A DNA stretch of 64,000 nucleotides from Fragilaria crotonensis (GCA_022925895.1 JAKSYS010000172.1:1-64000); one strand, 5' to 3'; positions 1-11,530 are shown, counted from the first letter of the stretch. Notes: a model not told the origin generated them from the letters alone. A program made the numbers and translations.

Positions 1-82
1 TCAGCAATCGCACAAAAGGAGTTGATTCATTCTTCATATGGTTTCGTGCTTCAATTGACCTTGTGTCTCTAAATTTCAAGAG

Positions 83-2717
83 ATGCCGTTGAGTGCGAAT
101 GATCAGCTTTTGCTTTATCATGCCTGTATTGGTAATGACCAGGGGGTTCGAGACCTGCTGCGAGCGGGAGCCAATGTGAATGCTCAATTTGAAGAAAATG
201 GTGTAACAGCCCTTCACGCAGCGAGTGCAAGTGGCCATGTGGAAGTCGTCCGAGAGTTGCTCCGTAACAACACGGTCGACGTGAATCTCCGCACTGTTGG
301 TGGTTCGGCAGCCATTCACATGGCCAGCGAAGATGGCCATGTGGAAGTCGTCCGCGAGTTGCTCCGCAACAGCACGGTGAATGTGAATCTCCGCAGTGTT
401 AGTGGTTCAACAGCCCTTATCTATGCAAGTCAAAATGGCCATGTGGAAGTCGTCCGAGAGTTGCTCCGAAACAACACGGTCAATGCGAATCTCCAACGTA
501 ATGATGGCGGAACAGCCCTCTACATGGCAAGCCAAAATGGCCATTTGGAAGTCGTCCGGGTGTTGCTTCAAAGCAACAAGGTGGATGTGAATCATCAACC
601 TCCTGATGGTTCTTCAGCCCTTCTAATTGCGAGTCAAAATGGCCACGAGGAAGTCGTCCGCGAGTTGCTCCAAAACGACGCGGTCGAAGTGAATCTTCAA
701 AGTACCACTGGTGCAACAGCCCTTTACATGGCGAGTCAATTGGGTCGATGGGAAGTCGTCGGCTTGTTGCTCCAAAACGACAAGGTGGAAGTGAATCATC
801 AACTTACTGATGGTTCAACAGCCCTCATGATTGCGAGTCAAAATGGCTACGAGAGTGTCGTCCGGGAGTTGCTCCAAAGCAGCGCGGTGAATGTGAATCT
901 CCGAAGTACCAATGGTGCAACAGCCCTTTACATGGCGAGTCAATCGGGTCGTTTGGAAGTCGTCCGCTTATTGCTCGAAAACAATGAGTTGGATATGAAT
1001 CTCCAATGTCTTGATGGTTCAACAGCACTTGATATCGCTCTCAAGAACCAAAATGATGATGTTGCACGTCTCTTGGAAAGACGCATGGAGGAAGAGAGGA
1101 ATCGTCTCATGGAGGAAGAACAGAAGCGTCGTGAGCAGGACGAGCGTAAACACCAAACAGATGCGGAACTTCAACAGGGTATGATAAAGAAGCGCCGTCG
1201 ACAAGAGGTAATGGATACAATGGCTATTGGTAGTGGGGCTGAGGATCGAGTGACAGACGACCTCCCTCTTCACAACACAAACAGCCCTTCAAGCGATGAC
1301 GCCAAGATTGAAGAAGACCGAAGCAAGCTTCTTCATGTGATGAATACAAGCTCCGCTGATCCTGAGGAACTGTCCTTGGAGTACATCGAGCGATGTATCA
1401 AAAAGGACCAAAAACTTGGATCGGGTGCCTTTGGTGATGTTTTCTTGGCGGAAGATAGTCTTTTGAAAAAGAAGTTCGCAGTGAAAATGATTCGTCCTAC
1501 TGACTCTAATGAGGCTGCCATCAAGGAAATTCGCAGAAGCTTCCAGACGGAACTCTCGGTAAGTTCTGTATTGAGAGTTATCTTTACGCACAGGGAGGCG
1601 TCATCCCTGATCAAGAACTATAGTTTCTAACCGTCCTTTTTTACAATATGAAAAGACTCTGAAGAGATTCCAGCATCCCAACATTATTGCTTTGTATGGC
1701 TACAGTTTAAATGTCAACAGTACACAGCAGTGTCTGGTGTATGAATATGCCACCAATGGCTCGCTAGCTGGCTTCTTTGTCGATGACGGAAGCAGAGCCC
1801 GATTGTCTGCAGCTACTAGATTGTCCATCATGTTCGAATTGGTGAGAGCAGTTCACTTTTTACACACTGGTGGATGCAAGGTGAAAGGAAAGGGTTGGAA
1901 AGTGTTTCATCGCGACATCAAGAGTGCCAACATTTGCTTGGCGGACGATTTCACCCCCCGGCTTATTGATTGTGGGCTGGCCAAATTTGTACCTGACGAC
2001 AACTCCAATGCTACTCCGGGACCGTTGACAGTCTCTTTACGGAGCAATACTGTCGGGCTTGCATTTGGAACGCCTGGATACATGTGCCCAGAATATCTCC
2101 GAAAAAAGGGTAGAGGGCTTCCGTGTCCGTACATCGCCGCCTTTGATGTGTTTTCCATTGGTGTTGTCTTGGTTGAGCTAATTTTGGGATGTTTGAATGG
2201 AGGGCAATTGATTCGAAATGATCCTCAACGTCATGACATATTTGGGATGTACGTCCAGGATGAGCGAGGTCGGCTGGTTGTCGATGGATTGGAAAAGCTC
2301 CTGCTTAATGCAGATCGCACAATCATCTGGAATCCTGTGTCTCTTGATTTAGTCTGCAAGGCTGCTATGCAATGCATGGCTCCAGTCTCTGAAGATAGGC
2401 TGAGCACGAAGGTCCTCCTCAATAAGCTCGGAGATGCAATCCTATCAAATACCAACGTAGGTCTTCAGCATCCCGCGGTGGCAAGTGCTGTCGACAGCGG
2501 CCCTTACTGTCTTATTTGCAACGAATATCGTACGGATATCAAGTGCAGCGAAGGCCATGCGCTGTGCACAGCTTGTATCGTTGACAAGCTTGTTGATTAC
2601 AGCGGGTGCCAACTATCGTGCCTGATCAAGGAGTGCTCAAGCAAACTTCAAGACAATGATCTTTATGGACGCATTCCTGTTGAGATGTACAATCGGTACT
2701 TTAAAAAACCGAGCTGA
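83..2717 (+). CDS. ankyrin-repeat / protein kinase / RING-like protein, two exons
   Basis: Exon 1 is 83-1558 and exon 2 is 1656-2717, joined by a 97 bp intron (GTAAGT...AG, phase 0), giving about 845 aa. Residues 1-325 hold about ten 33-34 aa ankyrin units (TALYMASQNGHLEVVR type). A Glu/Arg-rich coiled coil follows (about 325-375), then a linker. The kinase has a Gly loop GSGAFGDV (about 446), AVKM lysine (about 468), HRDIKSAN (about 577), DCG in place of DFG (about 597) and PGYMCPEY, so the catalytic residues are present. A RING-like C-x2-C...C-x3-H-x2-C-x2-C cluster lies at about 776-830. Inference: a cytosolic signalling kinase recruited through ankyrin contacts, perhaps with ubiquitin-ligase activity. 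The start is the first ATG, and the same ATG context recurs at 10247. The stop follows YNRYFKKPS; relics of the family's tail lie downstream. Confidence 0.85.
1559..1655 (+). other. intron in kinase N-lobe
   Basis: Begins GTAAGT after the codons for TELS and ends AAAAG before ACTCTGAAG. The same position and phase are found at 28235-28326, 41917-42015 and 56187-56283 in the paralogues. Confidence 0.8.
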
Positions 2718-3450
2718 GTGGCAGATATGAGACAGATTTTTCTTCCGATTTCATTTGCAAATCGCTTGTTCCAAATCCCAACATGCTGTCGATGTGCATG
2801 GCATCAAAAAGGGCTTCCAGAAAGTGATAGAAGGGGTGGACGACGTCAAAAGGGGCGGCGATGAAAAAGAAATACATGGTTGCAGAGGCAGCCGCAGATG
2901 GATGGCAAACGGATTCAAGAAGTGCTCGTCTCTAGTCTGGTTGACTCCCACCATTGATTCGAGGAGTGGTTAACGAACCTTGTGACGCAATGATACAGCG
3001 TCGTCTTCATCTGTGCTTATTCGCGTGAACCAGGCCACGAACCCGTTGAGATCGATATTCCTCGAAAACGGATTGTGATGATTGCACCTTGGCTGAAATT
3101 GTGCCTTGACATACCGAAACGATTGCGAGCTCTCAATGCTCTCCCTTCCCAATCCCAAATCTCCCATTTTTCGACCTATGCAAAACGATAAAGGCATTTC
3201 TCGATTCTGTGGTTGAAGAAGCATCGATTGCCGTCTTGCGAAGTTGAGCCCTTTGAAGGTGGCACCATGTCAATCGATACATTTTGTCAAATGCAGGCAC
3301 TAGCATTCGTTCAATTATCTCAGAAATGGCAAAAAAAGAGAAGTGATCGCATCAGTGGATGCCACCACAGATGGTTCCTGTTTGCAATCACTGCGGGAAC
3401 TCCCATGTGGGTGAAAGGTTTAGATCGGGCTTACTATGGAGCGAGGTTGC
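2718..3450 (+). pseudogene. decayed C-terminal tail of the ankyrin-kinase family
   Basis: Pieces in shifting frames match the tail of the copy at 27220-29904. FQKVIEGVDDVKRGGDE is near 2815; FKKCSSLVWLTPT corresponds to FKECPNLVWWNP; VVFICAYSREPGHEPVEI is near 3000; LPFPIPNLPF and FLDSVVEEASIAV lie near 3150-3230; MVPVCNHCG and a GCTTACTATG end lie near 3365-3440. Several frame changes and stops mean it cannot be read as one protein. The gene at 83-2717 therefore once carried, or was duplicated from a gene carrying, the longer tail. Confidence 0.6.
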
Positions 3451-6400
3451 CAGCACCGCTAGGACCATTACTTCATTGTGCCCACAAAAACGATGTACGA
3501 CGGTGCGTCCGTTCGAGATCGGCCTGATGCCGCACTTATATCGCATGTAATTCAAGTAATTCACCATGTTTTCGTTGTTAGTGCTTTGCAAAAGTGTTCC
3601 GCCACAGAATTGGAGTCGTTCTCAGAGGGCACCATTGCAATGTTGAATACTTCTTTCTATGGTGCCCACTACATTCTACGACGAGACTGCTTTGCAAAGG
3701 CTCCGACACGATCGTGTTGTGAACAATGTTGACAAGTGTGACAGAGCCATCCTGCTTATTTTGTAGGAATGCCATCTCCTCGACGACAAAAAGCTTCTAT
3801 GCATCGTGAAACGTGTATCATAGAATTAAATTTCGATCAGCTCGGCGCTATGCAGCATCAGAGTGCCGGTCAGATAGTCCTGTTGTTTTCTATGCTCCTG
3901 ATATTCCACAGCAATTGCAGATTGCCCATCTCCCTGTTCGTTTCCCATTGCGATAGCAATGTTTTGTAGCATTCTCATTGGTTGCGCTCGTCACGCCTTC
4001 CGCATTGGCACGCTTTTGTTTTCGCAAGACGTGGACGAATCAGTTTGACACGCTTGTCATGTCGCTCGCCTCTGAGCAGAAGGTTGGTCATTGCATGACG
4101 TCATTTGTGCAAATGGGTGTCATGTCAATTTCCTGAACGCAGTCCCAGTCGCTAAGTTTTGGCGTTCTCGTCGGGGAAACATCCCTCCAGCCACCGTTTT
4201 GTACCACTTTAAACTGCTGCCTCAGGAGATCTTTTTCAGCATCTGCAAGGCCCTGATCCAACCACCAGCCGCCTTTTGCTTGTATGTCATAAATGAGAAA
4301 ATTCCAGGGAATAGCGACGCCCACGGACAATGAATATTCAAAGATCGTAATGCCTACTTGGCAAGCATGGGACTTTCGACGACGCATCAGGCTGTTTCCG
4401 CGAAAATGACGATAAAACCACTATTGATGCGTCTGATTTTCAGAAGCGAATCAGCCACGCCAACATACTTGCGAGTGCACGAGTATATTCTCATGTCTTG
4501 GACTAGCAAGCATCGACCGCGCAAACAATCCTGCATTGACCGTTCTGGGAGGGACTCGATCTTGGTCCTTCTTGGCATTCAGTCGTTGCTCGGCCGGAAA
4601 CACGTTATTCGAGAGAAGCTTTTTCGTCATGCTATTGCATTGTCACCAAGCATGTCACGTTGGCGGCACTCAAACTGCTGGCTGCCTCCCATAGCTGAAG
4701 CTCAAACCTCATCCTTGACAATTCGAATCGAACAATCATGCATGCGACAACAAACATCTTCTTTCTTCACTGTAGCGATTCAGCTGGCATTCATGGTCGT
4801 CATATTCTGTGTATTGGAAGGTTGTTTGGGCCTTAATCATATGTGGCTCTATGAACTTGCCAATGTATATATTACTCCATTTGTGGTGATAGGTGATAGG
4901 TGTCATGTACGATCCAAGATACATACGACAGCATTCTCCGTATAAAACTGCACGTACAATTCTACGTTCATTCAAGGATCGTGGGATTGCGGCGTTTATT
5001 GTGCAGCCGTTCTGTTGTACCAGGTACTCTAGTACAGAGTAATACGTAATACCCGGCATACGTGTTCATACTGTATACCATAGCGATCCATGAGATCAGG
5101 TTTGATGGCATGGGTTGAACAAAACCCACCATGGCGCACAACACTGGAATGACGTGACAGTCATCAGCCATCAGCCATGGTTTGATTTCGATCGACACAC
5201 TTTGAATTCTGTGATATTGTACTTTGTACCGAGGCTTTGGAAGAGAGGCACCGTCGATAAGAGTTGCTTCCCATCATACTACTAGGAAGACATGCATGAT
5301 GTTGGAAAAGGACAATGCATGTTATACATATTCTCATATTGCAACGTATGCATATATCCATTGTGAAAGGCGAGGGGTGTAGTGCCGTTTCCCCAGGTGT
5401 CAAATGTAATTACGACTGCTCAGAAATGCGTTGGAATCCTCGACTTGCTGGATTATTTCGCTTAACATGTCAATTCACCTAGAAGATCGTCTTGGCACGG
5501 GCATATCTCTCGCCGAACGCAACCCTTCACTTCAACGACGATTGGATTACCTTCCAGAGGGGCTTTCACCTGGACATTGCCATCAAGCAAGGGTCGTAGT
5601 CGGTTGGTCGTCTAACTGGAGCGGGCATGACATACTGTTATTTCCTCACAACCATCATTCCTTCCCTCGCCTTTTTGTGACTTCCGCAAGGCCATTGACG
5701 GCGAAAATTCCGCAAGTAACGAAAGCCCATGCCAAATGTCTGACCACCCCACTTTGTCCACGCCTGCAAAAGGCCCGTCTTTTGCTGAGCTTGGAAGCAA
5801 AAGCTGTGGCAAGCACGCATCTCTCTTTGGAATGACGCCAATGTACAGCAACATTTGGGAGTGGAAGAAAACACACGACATGCATTTTTGACCTGGAGGT
5901 GAACTAAACCGGAACACATTATTGAAACTGGCCCGTGGGCCAATCTGAATACGCCCGATGATGTCATGCGCTGATTGATGCCAACGGAAGAATGCAAACG
6001 ATTCAATAGTCGTTGTCCGTGCGTGTGATTGTGGACCGGCATTGAAAAAGCCAATGCAAATCGATTTGGTCTTAGATGCCGCAATTGTTGCCAAGTACTC
6101 GATTATCGTACTAATGCTTGGTTTTCATTCTGCGTTGGGAGCGAAATCGAATCTAGGATGCTTGAGAATCTCCCCGCGTGTCATTTTCCCTCGAAACAAT
6201 GTTATTGCTTTCCGAGTGATTGTTTGTACATCTACCATTGTCTAGTCCAACAGGGACTTGCTGCCATTGGCCTACTCCAGCGGAATGTCACACCAGCCAT
6301 GGGAAGGCCTTAGGCAGGGGAACACATAGTACTGACTTGACTCTTGGTGATGATCAATCTCCCAATCCAATCCAGTTCATAATCGTCGTCGTCGAAATCA

Positions 6401-6610
6401 TCGCCGCTATCATCGTAGTGTATCCGATGCGGCAAGTCACCGTGTTTCTCTTGTTATTGTTCGATAGCATCTGAAACAAAGCCGTATTCCTTTCAATTGT
6501 ACCCAGATGGTCCTGGGGACAGCATTCCTAGAAAGTCGAAATCTAAAGCGACACGGGTACGAGTAGTCTAATTCATGAGACCAATCCGATCCACCCGGCC
6601 GTCACACGCA
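3451..6610. other. intergenic stretch, no firm gene
   Basis: No reading frame here matches a family I recognise. Open frames overlap on both strands (for example 5431-5835 on plus and 5612-6094 on minus) with no codon pattern favouring either. A minus-strand stretch at about 6340-6430 reads as an acidic run (DDSGDDFDDDDYELDW) and could be a gene relic. A short dispersed repeat at about 4640-4870 resembles 9510-9665. Confidence 0.4.
4088..4387 (-). pseudogene. possible relic of an unrecognised protein gene
   Basis: This 99-residue minus-strand frame reads like real protein (FEYSLSVGVAIPWNFLIYDI, then AKGGWWLDQGLADAEKDLL, then KLSDWDCVQEIDMTPIC), with one hydrophobic segment. The frame just upstream on the same strand (4387-4578, KYVGVADSLLKIRRINSGF) may belong to it in a different phase. 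I do not recognise the family. No start context or partner exon is convincing, so it may be chance. Confidence 0.2.
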
Positions 6611-6774
6611 CTCAACCAGTACAGGTGTACGTGCTATCATACGTCATATGGCGTGATCTGTACTGTGTCTTTCAGCAGATATGCACATACCAGTACGTCT
6701 GTACATACGTGTTAGTACTTGTACCCCGGATCACGGTGTTCTAAAATCTGCGAAGTCCTCTCGTCGACAGAACA

Positions 6775-6808
6775 AACTCGCAACTCGCAACTCGCAACTC
6801 GCAACTCG
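6775..6808 (+). repeat. 7 bp tandem repeat (AACTCGC)n
   Basis: About five head-to-tail copies of AACTCGC lie 120 bp upstream of the ankyrin gene start. They are absent from the duplicated block at 20480-20500, so they arose after the duplication. Confidence 0.85.
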
Positions 6809-6927
6809 AAATCACTTCACACATTCGCTCAAACGCGTCAATTTCTCGCGAGGTCATTGTGCCGCCATTTGGCACTTTTTGCAGATCACTATTGGTGCAC
6901 AAACACAGCAGAAGCTGACTGTGTGTT

Positions 6928-7749
6928 ATGAGTTTCTTTGCGTCCAAGGCAACGAAATTGATTCAGAATGCTAGAGATGGCAATCTCGAACGGGTTCGTA
7001 GCCTTTTGCAACGAGGAGCAAACGTGAATGCCAAGGTTGATTGTCGTGGATGCACAGCTCTCATCTTTGCAAGCAGGAGAGTAAATATCACAAATAATGA
7101 AGGCAGAACCGCACTCATGTGTGCAAGCGAGGAGGGCCATTTGGACGTGGTTCGTGCGTTATTGGATCAGGATGGAGTGGACGTGAATACCAAAGACGAT
7201 GGCTGGACAGCGCTAATGTTTGCAAGCGTGAATGGTCGTTCGGAAGTGGTTCATGCTTTATTGCATCATGATGGAGTGGATGTGAATGCCAGGAACAATT
7301 ATTATGGCCACACAGCTCTCACCCTGGCATGCATGCGTGGCCATTTGGATGTGGTTCGTGCTTTGTTGCATAATGCAGGCGTCGAGGTGAATATCACAGA
7401 TAACGCTGGCCACTCAGCCCTCATCTTGGCAAGCATTCGTGGTCATTTGAATGTGGTTCGTGCGTTGTTGCATAATGATGGCGTCGAGGTGAATATCAAG
7501 AATATCAGTGGCAACACAGCCCTCATCTGGGCAAGCTTGTATGGCCGTTTGGAGGTCGTTCGTGCTTTATTAAATCACAAAGAGGTAGATGTGAGTATCC
7601 AGAATGAAAATGGCAAAACAGCTCTTGATTTGGCTCGCCAGGAGGAAAAATACAATGTTGCATGCCTCTTGGAGAAACACATGGAACGTGAGAACATTGG
7701 TATAAATCTAGCCACGCTACATGCGCTACGTTTGTATAAGGCTCGCTAA
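6928..7749 (+). CDS. ankyrin-repeat protein (273 aa)
   Basis: A single uninterrupted frame of 273 aa made almost wholly of ankyrin units of 33 aa (GHLDVVRALL...VDVN...TAL). The N-terminal cap is SKATKLIQNARDGNLERVRS. Unit 2 is shortened: CTALIFASRR runs straight into VNITNNEG, losing most of the second helix and the loop. The C-cap is KTALDLARQEEKYNVACLLEKHMER, then a short tail ending HALRLYKAR. There is no kinase, signal peptide or membrane segment, so it is probably a protein-protein interaction module of the cytosol or nucleus. The first ATG is used, as its paralogue at 20601 starts identically (MSFF.SK.TKLI). This is the intact member of the pair. Confidence 0.85.
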   Translation: MSFFASKATKLIQNARDGNLERVRSLLQRGANVNAKVDCRGCTALIFASRRVNITNNEGRTALMCASEEGHLDVVRALLDQDGVDVNTKDDGWTALMFASVNGRSEVVHALLHHDGVDVNARNNYYGHTALTLACMRGHLDVVRALLHNAGVEVNITDNAGHSALILASIRGHLNVVRALLHNDGVEVNIKNISGNTALIWASLYGRLEVVRALLNHKEVDVSIQNENGKTALDLARQEEKYNVACLLEKHMERENIGINLATLHALRLYKAR

Positions 7750-9065
7750 AGTAGTAACAAAGAGGTACGGAGATAAAAGGATAATCTTAAAAAAGTAAGC
7801 TTTCTCGCACGCTCACATTCACGCTGTACACCCTATCGCTATCTTTAACACAACCCACGTGTAAAGGCTAATGTAACCGGGCACATTTCTCCTCCTCCAC
7901 ACTGGTGACCTTCATCGTCAGCGCAGTGATGAAGCCGTGCGATTCTCCACATTTCTGTGAAGCCGTGTCCCCTTCTGAGGATGCATTTCTCGCATCTGCG
8001 CTCCCGTTACCGAGGCTATCATGGCTCAAACAGCTTCATATAACCTTCCTACCTACTCGAATCCCGAGCCTGAATCCCGAGTTCGTCGCAAGACTTTCAA
8101 TACATTATGACAAAATAGCAGTGTGATTTTCAATCGACATAGATTTGAGCGACGTCGAGTCGGGTCCGAAAGCTTGCCCATAACACGTGGGGCCAGATGG
8201 ATGTCCTGTCATTTTTTACCCCGTTTATGACACCGTAGTCAACCGGTCCACCACCAGCCGGTACGACTCCAAGCGGTATCAACAGTCAACTTCGTGTACA
8301 CATGCAGTTTTTCCAACAAGCAAATGCATCACTGTAGTACAAAAGCTGCGTAATGAAGGCCGCCAGTTTAAGCTCAGTGCGCAGACCATCGGACCTTTGG
8401 TGTGTTCAGGGTAGTTGCCGAATGCATATATGATGTCGCTCCCAGTGGATGACTGAAGCACATTCTTCTGCTTGATGATGTAAATATCTGACATCCTCCC
8501 CGCCGGTCTTCCAATGGCGGCGCTTTCGCATGTTTTTCCGACATGACGTCTTCTGATGACATGTCATCGTTCGCCAGCCAGAGTAAAAAATAAAGGGCCG
8601 GAAAGGACCAACGAAGTGATCGACGAGGACTCCGTGGCCGTCTCATATGTTGAACTTTATCCTAGATTCGAGCGTTCTTGAGCTGATGAGTCATCAGATC
8701 CATTTCATCGTCGCCAACGATCCTGTCACTAGAAACCAACCATAAGTGGCGCGCATGATGGTTCGATTGCCGTGCTTTCAGAAGCTGAGTTCCACCTTTC
8801 GTGAGCTCCGAGTATCCAAAAGCTCCGAGTATCCAAAGCAACGCTTCAACAACACGCTATCGAAAAAGGTTGTCATTTGGCGGTGGTTAGCATTCCACTC
8901 CCAAGATTCTGGGAACAACATGACCAGAAGGTGTACCAATGTAACATGTAACGTCGAACCGACCAGGACATGGAGTGAAAGCAATTCGACAAATGCAAAA
9001 GTAGCGTCGCAATGTGGGGAACAAAGCAAAGACATTCATCATCATGTTTTTACGTGAGTACTCTC
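7750..9065. other. intergenic stretch
   Basis: The first 260 bp belong to the duplicated block. Beyond that no gene is convincing. A direct duplication of AGCTCCGAGTATCCAAA occurs at about 8809-8842. Short minus-strand frames around 8374-8646 have no recognisable motif. Confidence 0.4.
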
Positions 9066-9270
9066 AAAGGTCCCTTGCATTGCGTCGTTCCCGTCACAGT
9101 CGATTGTCGTCATGGACTTCTATCAGTTTGATGCACAATTAGTAAATGGTTCTCAACGAATCTGCCGAACAGAATGACGAACGCCCTCCGTCGTGCTGAG
9201 GCACTCGCCTCGGAACAACAGCAATGCATTACAAAGGCATCGGAGTCTCTCACGTATTGTTTCCATGTAG
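9066..9270 (+). repeat. dispersed repeat copy 1
   Basis: Matches 11825-12030 in order: CCTTGCATT(G/C)CGTCGTTCC, CACAGTCGATT, GCCGAACAGAATGA, CTCGCC(T/C)(C)GGAA, CAGGAATGCATT-like and CTGTTTCCAT blocks. No coding content was recognised; it is probably the remains of a duplicated or transposed segment. Confidence 0.55.
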
Positions 9271-9322
9271 AATGCAACAGTAGTTACCGGAACTGCCGAA
9301 CACGCCTGCATGGCGGTCGAAG

Positions 9323-9649
9323 GTGAAAACACCGGAAGAAAACGCAATGTTTATCATTTTCTTGCTGACCTTGACCGTTTTGGGTGGGACTTTTTCTGGG
9401 TCGTTTTTGGCATGCATCGTTGCACGACCTGAAAACGTTTGTCTAGAGAGAGAGGCTTTTTCCTCATGCTCCTTCGTCACCATTGTTACCTGGTACTTGT
9501 ACCCTTTGCTTGCCGGCGGCACACAAACTGCTGGTTGTGGCCAGATCGGAGGGCAAACTTGTTCCTGTACACAAGTCGAATCGAACAACATGCTTTCTCG
9601 GTTGTCATATTATGTGTCATGGACATTGCCCCATGCCATTTGTGGCTAA
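9323..9649 (+). CDS. weak ORF with two hydrophobic stretches
   Basis: A 108-residue frame with hydrophobic stretches AMFIIFLLTLTVLGGTF (about residues 8-24) and SFVTIVTWYLYPLLAGG (about 50-66), followed by Cys-rich TAGCGQIGGQTCSCTQ. It could be a small membrane protein or a fragment. The opposite strand is also open over the same bases, and similar DNA near 4640-4870 is not conserved as protein. I do not recognise it, and chance is quite possible. Confidence 0.15.
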   Translation: MKTPEENAMFIIFLLTLTVLGGTFSGSFLACIVARPENVCLEREAFSSCSFVTIVTWYLYPLLAGGTQTAGCGQIGGQTCSCTQVESNNMLSRLSYYVSWTLPHAICG

Positions 9650-10246
9650 ATAGCACTTTAACCTTCCCGATGCATGTATTCATGTGCTAATCATGTATTC
9701 ATCACCGCAATGATAGATGGCGATGCTGTCATACTATATGCTGGATGCGCGTTCGGCTAACGTAGTTCGTTGGAAGTGGAAGTATGCACCATACACCATA
9801 CATGACAAGCCACTGATGGGCAATGTCAATAAAGATACGCCCTCAAGAATTCTCCTTACGAAAGATACGAACATTTCTACGATCGTATGTATTTCACGTG
9901 CATTACGAAACTTCAACTGCAAGCATGAATAAGGGCGCTGTTATGAATAGGACACCCAAATGAAGAGCTGGAATGACAAACGAAACATGCACAGCTACGG
10001 TACTGGTACACGAATTGATACTCACCCCTGCTGTATTCACGAGAAATGTCATACAGCGCACTCGTACAAGTACTAGGTACAAGTAGTAGTAATGATACAC
10101 TCTGGAACGATGGGGCAACACCAATCACGACTCCATCGGAACTCGGAACCAATTTCAGTCACCATATTCGCAGGGAAAAAAAGGCGTTGGTTCATTTTCA
10201 CGGTTTTTGTAGCATCCCTTGACCTTTTGTCTCGAAAGTTCAAGCC
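9650..10246. other. intergenic stretch with GTAC-rich island
   Basis: No gene seen. About 10005-10100 is rich in spaced GTAC palindromes (GTACTGGTAC, GTACAAGTACTAGGTAC). The last 45 bp before 10247 (GACCTTTTGTCTCGAAAGTT) match the leader of the gene at 83. Confidence 0.5.
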
Positions 10247-11530
10247 ATGCCGTTGAGTGAGATAGATCGGAAGTTGATTATCTGTGCCTTTGATGGTAAT
10301 CGCCTTTATGCTCTTGCCCTGTTACGAGTGGGAGCCAATGTGAATGCTCAACGTGATGATGATGGTGTAACAGCCCTTTAGATGGCGAGTCAAGAGGGCC
10401 ACGTCGAAGTCGTCCGCGCGTTGCTCCAAACCAAGAAGGTGGATGTGAATCTCCAAAGGACTGATGATGGTAAAACTGCCCTTTTCGTTGCGAGTCGCTC
10501 AAAATGGCCGCGTGGAAGTAGTCCGCTTGTTGCTCCAAAACAACAACGTGGATGTGAATCTCCGATGTTCTGAAGGTGGAACATCCCTCGCCATGGCGAG
10601 TCAAAATGGCCACGTGGAAGTCGTCCGCACGTTGCTCCAGCACAGCAATGTTGATGTGAATGCCAAATCAAGAAGGGCTTTCACAGCCCTTTACCTTGCG
10701 AGTCAAAATGGCCATTTGGAAGTCGTCCACTTGTTGCTCCAAAACGAGAAGGTGGATGTGAATGCCAAAGGATAGTTGATTGTACAGCCCTCATGGTGGC
10801 GAGTTTCCTAGGCCGTGTGGAAGTCGTCAGCGCGTTGCTGAAGGGCAATGCTGATGTGAATGCGAAAGCGACTGAGGGCTCAACAGCCCTCATGGCGGCG
10901 AGTTACAAAGGCCATTTGGAAGTCGTCCGCTTGTTGCTGAATAACAACGATGTCGATGTGAATGCCCAAAATATGGATGGAACAGCCCTCATGGTGGCCA
11001 GTTATCATGGCCATGAGGGTGTTGTTGATGAATTGCTTCAGCACGACAAGCTGGATGTCAATGCCCAATGTAACAACGATGGTACAACTGCCCTCATGAA
11101 GGCAAGTCAGCAAGGCGTTTTTGATACAGTCGTCGCATCGCTCCTGAACTGCAAGGCAAAGGTGGATGTGAATGTCAGGGATGATGATGGTAAAACAGCT
11201 CTTTTCATGGCTAGTCAATATGGCAGAAATGAAGTAGTTTCTAGACTACTCCAGGTCAAGGATGTGGATGTGAATGTCCAACATTATGATGGTACGACAG
11301 TGCTTTACGTCGTTGCGAGTAGAAAAGGTCATGTGCACGTCGTTCGCAGCCTGCTCCAGCACAGCAACGTGGATGTGAATGTTCAGCATAATGATGGTAC
11401 AACAGCACTATACATTGCGAGTCAAAATGGCCATCTGGAAGTCGTCCGCGAGTTGCTGAAAAAGAACAAGCTCGATGTGAACGACAAGAGTTGCCCAGAA
11501 CTGCAGGAAGCGGAGCGATGCAGAGATTGA
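10247..11530 (+). pseudogene. ankyrin-repeat pseudogene, paralogue of the gene at 83
   Basis: It starts MPLSEIDRKLIICAFDGN, matching MPLSANDQLLLYHACIGN at 83, with similar upstream DNA. An in-frame TAG at 10379-10381 sits where paralogous units have TAC (CTT TAC ATG GCG). Frame changes follow near 10495 and near 10770. The longest intact part is 10793-11530 (about 7 units of GHLEVVR...VDVN type), ending CPELQEAERCRD. The coiled coil, kinase and RING-like modules are absent. Unit boundaries and codon use match the gene at 83, so this is a truncated duplicate. A product could be made only from an internal start. Confidence 0.7.

Larger units (their letters stand above)
6611..8010 (+). repeat. 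segmental duplication copy 1 (ankyrin gene plus flanks)
   Basis: From the AACCAGTACAGGTGTA stretch through the gene at 6928-7749 to about 200 bp past its stop, this block aligns with 20296-22060. Matching landmarks are GCAGATCA(C/T)TATTGGTGC just before the ATG, CTCGCACGCTCAC after the stop, and GTGAAGCCGTGTCCCCTT near the end. Insertions and deletions separate the copies, so the duplication is not fresh. Confidence 0.75.

Noticed and set aside
407-1028. Minus-strand open frames across the ankyrin arrays
   Set aside because: They mirror the 99-102 bp repeat period and have no independent start or codon signal; they are shadows of the ankyrin repeats. The same applies at 10278-10893, 10880-11218 and 21538-21732.
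83-2717. NLR-type or TIR-domain immune receptor
   Set aside because: No P-loop NTPase or TIR motif is present; the central domain is a protein kinase.
5431-6094. Overlapping frames of 134-160 aa on both strands
   Set aside because: Three frames are open at once, none resembles a known protein, and no splice or start context favours one.
6928-7700. Regularly spaced 99 bp DNA repeats resembling a CRISPR array or satellite
   Set aside because: The repeats translate to ankyrin units without gaps, and the spacers are part of the same codons.
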